Assembly: GCF_963457605.1 (NCBI RefSeq)
Contig: NZ_OY735139.1
Span: forward strand, 2,758,001-2,822,000
DNA: 64,000 nucleotides
DNA from: an uncultured Gellertiella sp.
Lineage (GTDB): Bacteria > Pseudomonadota > Alphaproteobacteria > Rhizobiales > Rhizobiaceae
Direction of reading: 5' to 3'
A program made the position numbers and the translations under genes. The notes under the pieces are model-generated. The model was not told where the DNA came from and did no database searches. It was given only the letters and a program-made list of their open reading frames with translations. Each line of letters starts with the position of its first letter. Position 1 is the stretch's first letter. This document shows, in pieces, positions 58,871 to 64,000 of this stretch.

Positions 58871-59303
58871 GCGCGGGGCATCCGTCAAAAGGCCAAAGCG
58901 TGTCACGCAAGGGCTCGTTGTTATTGCGCCTGTCGGTTCCCGCAAAACGGCTGCACACTTTCGCGCGACAGGATGAGGCGAGGCGACAAAGCGGTGGCAC
59001 GCGGTTCCTCCGGCGTGCCGCCTACAGCGCTAGCGCAATTCGTCCGGATCGGAAACGGCTATTCGCTGAAAATTGCCATCAGTTTGATGCATGCCTGGAG
59101 TTTGTCAGGGAAAAGTGGAATCCGGTTTTCCCTGACAAACTCTAGGTATTTTCCGATCCTCGCTGCGCATCGATCCTGCCCTACCTGATCAGCATGTCAT
59201 TCGGCACTACCGCGCAATCGGCGAGACGGACTGGCTTGATCAACCAATTGGTCGCGGCGGGGATTCCCAGGCCGATAACCAATTTTATCTGAAGGGATTT
59301 ATC
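58871..59303. other. Intergenic region with repeat copy e
   Basis: 433 bases between the dipeptidase start and the BA14K gene. It holds repeat copy e at 59098-59142. ACCAATTGGT (59243-59252), with a related ACCAATTTT at 59278-59286, lies just before the BA14K gene and may be part of its promoter. No convincing coding sequence. Confidence 0.45.
59098..59142. repeat. Dispersed palindromic repeat, copy e (perfect hairpin)
   Basis: GAGTTTGTCAGGGAAAA (59098-59114), loop GTGGAATCCGG, TTTTCCCTGACAAACTC (59126-59142): a perfect 17-bp inverted repeat followed by TAG. It is the shortest and cleanest member of the family and defines its core. Confidence 0.9.
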
Positions 59304-59759
59304 ATGCGCTCTTCCATTGCCTCCATCGGGTCGGCCCTGTTGGCCGTCCTGATGCTTGCCACATCTGTTCCAGCTGAAGCGGCAAGCATGCCCACGGCGT
59401 CAGCAGTCCAGACCGGTTCCGATGTGGTCACGGTCGGCGATCCCGGTCGTTTTCGTGCCGAAGAGAATCAGCAGTGGCGTCGCCATCGTGGCTGGCGCAA
59501 TGGCGACATGTATTACAATGGTCATCGCGGCTACCGCGAATTCCGCCCCGGTTACCGCCGTTACAATGGCTTCTGGTTTCCCGGCGCGGCCTTTGCCACC
59601 GGCATCATCATTGGTGGCGCACTGGCCGAACGGCCTGTCATGCGGCGCGGCATCGGCAGTTCGCATGTCCATGCCTGCATGAACCGCTACCGCAGCTATC
59701 GCGCCTGGGATGATACCTATCAGCCCAATTATGGTCCGCGTCGTCGCTGCGGCTACTGA
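59304..59759 (+). CDS. BA14K family protein
   Basis: 151 residues. A signal peptide ([18 protein letters not shown]) is followed by an Arg/Tyr/Gly-rich region, a hydrophobic stretch [14 protein letters not shown] and the C-terminal BA14K motif [20 protein letters not shown]. The family is named for an immunoreactive Brucella protein with lectin-like features and is widespread in Rhizobiales; its role in the envelope is not defined. A 9-bp-stem hairpin follows it. Confidence 0.9.
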   Translation: MRSSIASIGSALLAVLMLATSVPAEAASMPTASAVQTGSDVVTVGDPGRFRAEENQQWRRHRGWRNGDMYYNGHRGYREFRPGYRRYNGFWFPGAAFATGIIIGGALAERPVMRRGIGSSHVHACMNRYRSYRAWDDTYQPNYGPRRRCGY

Positions 59760-59787
59760 ATATCGATCTCCATTCCTGCCGCAGACA

Positions 59788-59819
59788 ACAGCCCGCTGAG
59801 GACCCACCCGGCGGGCTGT
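59788..59819 (+). terminator. Hairpin after the BA14K gene
   Basis: ACAGCCCGC (59788-59796) pairs perfectly with GCGGGCTGT (59811-59819), loop 14 bases. No T run follows, so it is a terminator-like structure of uncertain efficiency, 28 bases after the stop. Confidence 0.5.
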
Positions 59820-59900
59820 GCCTGTTCCATTGGTGGCCTGTTGCGGCACCACATCTGAATTCATTTCCCTTGGGTGGGAGATTTGTTTTAGACTATCCAG

Positions 59901-60302
59901 ATGATGCCCGTCTCTGAAGTCTCCGGTACTCCCTATCAGCGCCTTGGCGGTGCTGAGGCCGTGCGTGCGCTGACGGAGCGCTTCTACGACCTGGTCGAGA
60001 GCGAACCGGTTGCGGAGCCCTTGCGCCGCCTGCATCTCAAGGGCCACGGTCTTGCACATGCCAGGCAGTCGCAATTTCAGTTTCTGTCGGGCTTTCTCGG
60101 CGGCCCCCATCTCTATTTCGAACAGCACCACCATGCCGATGTGCGCGCCATGCACAGCCATGTGTCGATCGATACGGTCGCCCGCGATGCCTGGCTTGCC
60201 TGCATGGACATGGCAATTGCGCAGCAGCAGGTCGCGCCGGACCTGGCGGAACGGCTGATGGCAAGCTTTCAGCGCGTCGCCGACCGGCTTGTCTCGGCGT
60301 GA
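59901..60302 (+). CDS. Group II truncated haemoglobin (GlbO type)
   Basis: 133 residues. Haem-binding 2-on-2 globin. TPYQRLGGAEAVRALTERFY carries the Phe-Tyr B9-B10 pair (28-29). The proximal His is His 85 in VRAMHSHVSI, and the group II tryptophan is Trp 98 in ARDAWLACMD. Likely binds oxygen, nitric oxide or peroxide-derived species in the cytosol. The downstream SDR gene follows after 33 bases and may share its transcript. Confidence 0.9.
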   Translation: MMPVSEVSGTPYQRLGGAEAVRALTERFYDLVESEPVAEPLRRLHLKGHGLAHARQSQFQFLSGFLGGPHLYFEQHHHADVRAMHSHVSIDTVARDAWLACMDMAIAQQQVAPDLAERLMASFQRVADRLVSA

Positions 60303-60335
60303 CAGGACCATCCCCTCGTGAAAAGGACTGAACTG

Positions 60336-61160
60336 ATGCGTTTCGATGGACTGACCGTACTGGTGACCGGGGGGAATTCGGGCATCGGGCGTGGCATCGT
60401 GCACCATTTCGTTGCCGCCGGCGCCGAAGTCTTCTTCACCGCCCGGGACGCGGACAAGGGGCGCAAGGTGGAGGAGGAGACGCTGGCACTCGGCTATCCC
60501 GCCCGGTTCTTCCCCTGCGATCTCGCGCGCGAAGATGAGGTGAAGACACTGCTGGCGACGATTGCCGGTCTGGGCAGGCTCGATATCCTTATCAACAATG
60601 CCGGCGTCGGCTCGCGGCGCTCGGGCGTGGAGCCGGAAGATCCGCCCGCCGTGCGCTGGGACAAGCTGCGCGGTCCCAATCTCGATTCGGCCTATCTGGT
60701 GTCGGCGCATGCCCTGCCGCTCCTGGCCCGGAGCCCGTCACCTTCCATCGTCAACATTTCCTCGACGGCGACGCTGCATGGCAACTGGGGGCTCTATTGC
60801 GTGGCAAAGGCGGCTGTCGAAGCGCTGACCCGCGCCCTTGCCGCCGAAGGTGCTTCGCATGGAATTCGCTGCAATTGCGTCAGCCCGGGCTGGATCGCAA
60901 CCGAACAGGATGCGGTCACCCCCGCCTCGGGCGGGACGGATTCATCCTGGGATGTGCCTCCCAATCTCTTCAACCGCATGGGCCTGCCGGGCGAAATTGC
61001 CAGTGCCGTCGCCTTCCTGGCCAGCGAGGCGGCCTCATTTGTAACGGGCCAGACACTTGTCGTTGATGGTGGCCTGTCGATCATCGATTACACCTCGCGC
61101 AAGCTGCTGGAGAGCAAGGGGGCGGGACTGTTCAGCGGCATGCTGGCCCCGGAGGTCTGA
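60336..61160 (+). CDS. SDR-family oxidoreductase
   Basis: 274 residues. NAD(P) loop VLVTGGNSGIGRGIVHHF at the N-terminus, NNAGVGSRRS, the catalytic serine in VNISSTATLHG and the YxxxK pair in LYCVAKAAVEALTR. ATG 60336 is preferred over GTG 60318 because AAGGAC is spaced for it. The substrate is unknown. It follows the globin gene at 33 bases. Confidence 0.88.
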   Translation: MRFDGLTVLVTGGNSGIGRGIVHHFVAAGAEVFFTARDADKGRKVEEETLALGYPARFFPCDLAREDEVKTLLATIAGLGRLDILINNAGVGSRRSGVEPEDPPAVRWDKLRGPNLDSAYLVSAHALPLLARSPSPSIVNISSTATLHGNWGLYCVAKAAVEALTRALAAEGASHGIRCNCVSPGWIATEQDAVTPASGGTDSSWDVPPNLFNRMGLPGEIASAVAFLASEAASFVTGQTLVVDGGLSIIDYTSRKLLESKGAGLFSGMLAPEV

Positions 61161-61341
61161 CGGTACCCTGCAAAAACCGGGTTCGAGCGCTGGCAGCGAT
61201 TGCGTGATCGTCGCCAACCCGTTTAAATCCCCCGGAAGGACGCGCGGGAAAGCCCGCCCTAAAGGGCTGAACGGGCGTCACCCGTGCGGGCTGTGGACGA
61301 AAAAGACCGGGCGAGCGGAAATCGGGGAAGGGGAAGCGGGC

Positions 61342-61881
61342 GTGATCGATGGGCAGGACAGGGTTGGTGAAGGCATGCCGCCGCCAACAGGAACAACGGT
61401 TTCAAGGGAATATTTCGAACATATCCGGAAGATCAATGACGTCTTTGCCGAGCAGATCGTCATTTCCGACCAGAAGGCTGCCTATATATTCACCTTCATG
61501 CTCGCCTTCCTCGTCTCGTCGAGCGAAGGCCGTGAAGTCTTTACCTGGGGCCGCTACACCCATGGCACCATGCAGGGCATTGCCTTTTCCGGCATGCTCG
61601 CCGCCTCCTCCATCGTGTCGATGATTGCTGCGATCCTGGTGGTGCTTCCCCTGCATGTGAAGAAATCCACCTCGCTGTTCTGGGGAACCTGGGGCAGGCA
61701 CCGGCCGCTGTTTGAGGATGCGGCCCGCAGGCGCGATCCGGACTACCTTTTCAATCAATATCTCGACAATGCCGACATCCTGTCCTTTATCGCCAGACGG
61801 AAGTACCGGAATGTCACCTATGCCTTCCGGGCGCTGGTGGTCACCGTTCTGTCCTATGTGCTGCTGCTGGTCGCGGGTTGA
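61342..61881 (+). CDS. Orphan Pycsar-effector-like (PycTM/DUF5706) membrane protein
   Basis: 179 residues. An N-terminal helix EYFEHIRKINDVFAEQIVIS leads to the family motif DQKAAYIF and membrane segment AYIFTFMLAFLVSS. A second segment IAFSGMLAASSIVSMIAAIL follows. After a soluble linker, DYLFNQYLDNADILSFIARR, KYRNVTYAF and a final membrane helix LVVTVLSYVLLLVAG complete the pattern of the PycTM/DUF5706 family. In Pycsar antiphage systems such proteins respond to cyclic UMP or CMP and disrupt the membrane. No nucleotide cyclase lies in this window, so a defence role is not established. GTG 61342 has GGGGAAG 5 bases upstream; ATG 61375 is an alternative. Confidence 0.65.
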   Translation: MIDGQDRVGEGMPPPTGTTVSREYFEHIRKINDVFAEQIVISDQKAAYIFTFMLAFLVSSSEGREVFTWGRYTHGTMQGIAFSGMLAASSIVSMIAAILVVLPLHVKKSTSLFWGTWGRHRPLFEDAARRRDPDYLFNQYLDNADILSFIARRKYRNVTYAFRALVVTVLSYVLLLVAG

Positions 61882-62318
61882 CGACGGGGAAACGGAAAGG
61901 GCGATCCCAAATACAGGGGTTTTCAGACGCTGGTTTTAGCCGGTCCGGGCCTTGTACCCGTCGTATGAATGCCATTGCCACACGCCTCCCTCCGTCCCGT
62001 CGTTTCCAGTCGCCCCATGCTGAACCGGGCCGGAAATCCCGACAGGTCCTGCCCCCTGCCGCAGTTCGCAGGGGATGATCCCTGGAACGGAGCTTCACGC
62101 TTCCCGACAGCTGCGCCTTCCCGGGGCTTGACGTCAAACCCGGTGCGGAAACCTCGATTTCCGTCGCCGGAGAGCGGTATCGCCTGGTGGTGATCTGCAG
62201 GGGCATGAACATTTTTCAGCTTTTGCCCCGAATCAGCAAACCTGCCAAATTCAGGTCTTGAGTGGCGAGGGCAGGCCGCATTCCTCCTGTCGGGCCTGCT
62301 CCAGCGCCGGGAAACTCC
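61882..62318. other. Intergenic region with a possible gene remnant
   Basis: 437 bases between the PycTM-like gene and the next SDR gene. Most of it shows no gene; the stretch 62079-62261 is listed separately. The SDR promoter should lie near its right end. No strong terminator is visible after the PycTM-like gene. Confidence 0.4.
62079..62261 (+). pseudogene. Possible gene remnant or small protein without a normal start
   Basis: The frame between the TGA at 62076-62078 and the TGA at 62259-62261 encodes about 60 residues (SFTLPDSCAFPGLDVKPGAE, then ISVAGERYRLVVICRGMNIF) that look more protein-like than chance frames of this GC content. There is no ATG, GTG or TTG in its first 20 codons. The middle loosely recalls small HemP-like proteins (VAGERYRL), but the family signature is incomplete. 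It may be a degraded gene tail or coincidence. Confidence 0.25.
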
Positions 62319-63098
62319 ATGTCTGCCGAACATCTCGTCATCCCCGATCTCTCGGGCAAGTCGGTCCTGATCACGGGGGCCTCCACCGGCATTGGTGCGG
62401 CTCTTGCCCGTGCCTTTGCGGCGCAGGGGGCAACCGTCGGCCTGCATTTCAATGCCAGCATGGGGGCCGCCAATACGGTCATGGGCGAGATCACTGAAGG
62501 CGGTGGCCGGGTGATGCTGTGCCATGCGGATGCGACAAATTCCGGTGACATGCGCCGGATGATCGCCGTGTTCGCTGAGGATGCGGGGGGCATGGACGGC
62601 CTGATCAACAATGCCGGCGGCATGGTGGCACGCATGCCCTATGCGGAGATCACCGAGGCCTATTATGATGCCGTGATGGATCTGAACGCCCGGTCGGTGG
62701 TCGTCGCCGCGCAGGCTGCGATTCCGCATCTGAAGCAACGCGGCGGCTTCATCATCAACACCACCTCGATTGCGGCACGCAACGGTGGCAGCAACGGTGC
62801 CGGGCTCTACGGTTCGGCAAAGGCCTTCGTCTCGAATGTGACGCGGGGCATGGCCAGGGAACTGATCCCTTTCGGGATCCGGGTGAACGCCGTATCCCCC
62901 GGCGTGATCGCCACGCCATTTCATGAGCGCTATTCGACCGCAGCCCAGCTGGAAGCGGCGCTCTCCACCATTCCACAGGGACGGCTGGGCGCGGCGGAAG
63001 ACTGTGTCGGAGCCTATCTCTTTCTCGCCTCACAGGCGCTCTCCGGCTATATCATCGGCCAGACCATCGAAGTGAATGGCGGCCAGTTGATGCCCTGA
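62319..63098 (+). CDS. SDR-family oxidoreductase
   Basis: 259 residues. NAD(P) loop VLITGASTGIGAALARAFAA, NNAGGMVARMPY, serine in INTTSIAARNGG and the YxxxK pair in LYGSAKAFVSNVTRGMAREL, then NAVSPGVIATPFHERYS and GQTIEVNGGQLMP. It looks like a FabG-type reductase, but its substrate is unknown. It precedes ackA by 54 bases and probably shares its transcript. Confidence 0.9.
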   Translation: MSAEHLVIPDLSGKSVLITGASTGIGAALARAFAAQGATVGLHFNASMGAANTVMGEITEGGGRVMLCHADATNSGDMRRMIAVFAEDAGGMDGLINNAGGMVARMPYAEITEAYYDAVMDLNARSVVVAAQAAIPHLKQRGGFIINTTSIAARNGGSNGAGLYGSAKAFVSNVTRGMARELIPFGIRVNAVSPGVIATPFHERYSTAAQLEAALSTIPQGRLGAAEDCVGAYLFLASQALSGYIIGQTIEVNGGQLMP

Positions 63099-63152
63099 GA
63101 TCGCGCGGGCCGCAACCGGTCTTGACGTAGAGGCGACAGCGGAGACAGGCAA

Positions 63153-64000
63153 ATGGGACAGGCAGTATCAGGGGCAGGCTCAAGGGATGCGCAGTCGCTC
63201 GCCGTCAATTGCGGCTCGTCTTCCGTCAAGCTGGCGCTGTTTGACGCGGATCTGAACCGGATCGGCGAGGCGGAAGCTTCACGGATCGGCACGGCCCAAC
63301 CGGTCACGCTGCGTTTTTCCGGCCTCGAGGGACTGGGGGAGACGCATCTTCCCGAAGGAGCCAGCCACGAGCAGGCACTGTCCCATATGGCCCTGGCGAT
63401 TGCCGACCGCCATGCGACCCGGCTGTGCGGCATTGGCCATCGGGTGGTGCATGGCGGCAGCACTCTGCGTGCCCCGCACGTGATCGATGCCCGGCTGCTT
63501 CAGGATATCGAGGCCCTGACCCCGCTCGCACCGCTCCATCAGCCGCATTGCCTCACGGGCATCCATCTGCTTGGCCAGATGTTTGCCCACCTGCCGCAGG
63601 TCGCCTGTTTCGATACCGGCTTTCATCGCAGCATTCCCGAACAGCGGCAGCTCTATGGATTGCCGCTGGCCTTTGCCGATCAGGGCTTGCGGGCCTATGG
63701 GTTCCATGGGTTGTCCTGTGAGCATGTGGTCAGCCGATTTGCGGCCCTCACGGGCAGGACTCTGCCGTCGGCGCTGGTGATCTGCCATCTCGGCAACGGG
63801 GCGAGTGTCACCGGCCTGCGCGACGGGCAGTCCCGCTGCAATTCCATGGGCTTCACCCCGATTGACGGGCTGATCATGGGGCAGCGCTGCGGCCATCTGG
63901 ATCCCGGTGCCGTGCTCTGGCTGGTTGACGCGATGAAAGGTGACACCGCTGCCGTTTCCGATCTTCTCAACCGGCATTCCGGCCTGCTCGGCCTGTCGGG
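63153..64000 (+). CDS. ackA: Acetate kinase (3' end cut by window)
   Basis: The first 282 residues are visible and the frame runs off the right edge without a stop. Interconverts acetyl phosphate plus ADP and acetate plus ATP. VNCGSSSVKLALFD at the N-terminus is the phosphate-binding motif, IGHRVVHGG, PLAPLHQPHCLTGIH, ACFDTGFH, YGFHGLS and VICHLGNGASV follow in the family's order. GGAG precedes ATG 63153. In rhizobia ackA often accompanies a phosphoketolase or phosphate acetyltransferase gene, which would be expected nearby. Confidence 0.93.
   Translation, partial: MGQAVSGAGSRDAQSLAVNCGSSSVKLALFDADLNRIGEAEASRIGTAQPVTLRFSGLEGLGETHLPEGASHEQALSHMALAIADRHATRLCGIGHRVVHGGSTLRAPHVIDARLLQDIEALTPLAPLHQPHCLTGIHLLGQMFAHLPQVACFDTGFHRSIPEQRQLYGLPLAFADQGLRAYGFHGLSCEHVVSRFAALTGRTLPSALVICHLGNGASVTGLRDGQSRCNSMGFTPIDGLIMGQRCGHLDPGAVLWLVDAMKGDTAAVSDLLNRHSGLLGLS

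Noticed and set aside
57818..59188. A 456-codon open frame on the plus strand
   Set aside because: Antisense to the dipeptidase, whose zinc-binding motifs are complete.
1..64000. CRISPR arrays, insertion sequences, rRNA operons
   Set aside because: No regularly spaced direct repeats, no transposase-like proteins with flanking inverted repeats and no rRNA sequence were seen on either strand.

Overview
The window is a contiguous piece of a high-GC alphaproteobacterial chromosome, most likely from the family Rhizobiaceae. Three things suggest this: the neighbours argF-hslO-apaG-metZ with a SAM-II riboswitch, a PodJ-type polarity protein, and many protein families common in rhizobia (BA14K, ROK-controlled CUT1 transporters, a tandem-domain dCTP deaminase). 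No phage, insertion sequence, integrase, CRISPR array or rRNA is visible. One tRNA (Gly, anticodon CCC) is present. Genes are densely packed on both strands and often overlap by 4 bp.

Layout. 0-5.5 kb is housekeeping: argF (cut at the left edge), hslO, apaG, metZ with its riboswitch and attenuator, dcd and tRNA-Gly. 5.6-13.9 kb is a catabolic or uptake block: a cupin, an iron-sulfur old-yellow-enzyme oxidoreductase, a CUT1 sugar ABC transporter and a divergent ROK repressor with a palindromic operator. 13.85-14.85 kb is a small, lower-GC stretch holding one lipoprotein gene, bracketed by copies of a dispersed palindromic repeat that also occurs at 9.1 and 59.1 kb. 14.8-24.7 kb is mixed: a glycosyltransferase, a family 3 binding protein, a TerB-like protein, an S24-type repressor, a LuxR-type response regulator, DUF952-pyrD, a MATE exporter, a CAP lipoprotein and a TPR-methyltransferase. 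24.7-29.7 kb holds the Lhr-core helicase/PdeM nuclease pair and a TauE/SafE exporter with its TIGR02186 partner. 30.2-34.1 kb is podJ. 34.6-40 kb is a beta-oxidation operon (acyl-CoA dehydrogenase, thiolase, FadJ-type multifunctional enzyme) ending in a clear terminator. 40-46.7 kb holds a Rieske/flavodoxin-like fusion, a symporter-linked hybrid histidine kinase, mscL and an aminotransferase.

46.9-57.7 kb is a surface-polysaccharide locus. A GalE-type epimerase is followed by a tightly coupled set of glucose-1-phosphate cytidylyltransferase, CDP-glucose dehydratase, 3,5-epimerase-like protein and C-methyltransferase-like protein. After these come two related glycosyltransferases, a CmcI-like methyltransferase, an NDP-sugar reductase-like protein and a second zinc-finger methyltransferase. 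Together they look able to make and transfer a branched, methylated CDP-6-deoxyhexose. 57.8-64 kb holds a dipeptidase, a BA14K protein, a truncated globin, two SDR enzymes, an orphan Pycsar-effector-like membrane protein and the start of ackA, which runs off the right edge.

The most notable points are the CDP-branched-sugar locus, the orphan PycTM-like protein, the repeat family that supplies stop codons to flanking genes, and the Rieske/flavodoxin-like fusion. Nothing seen is unambiguously a new defence or mobile system.
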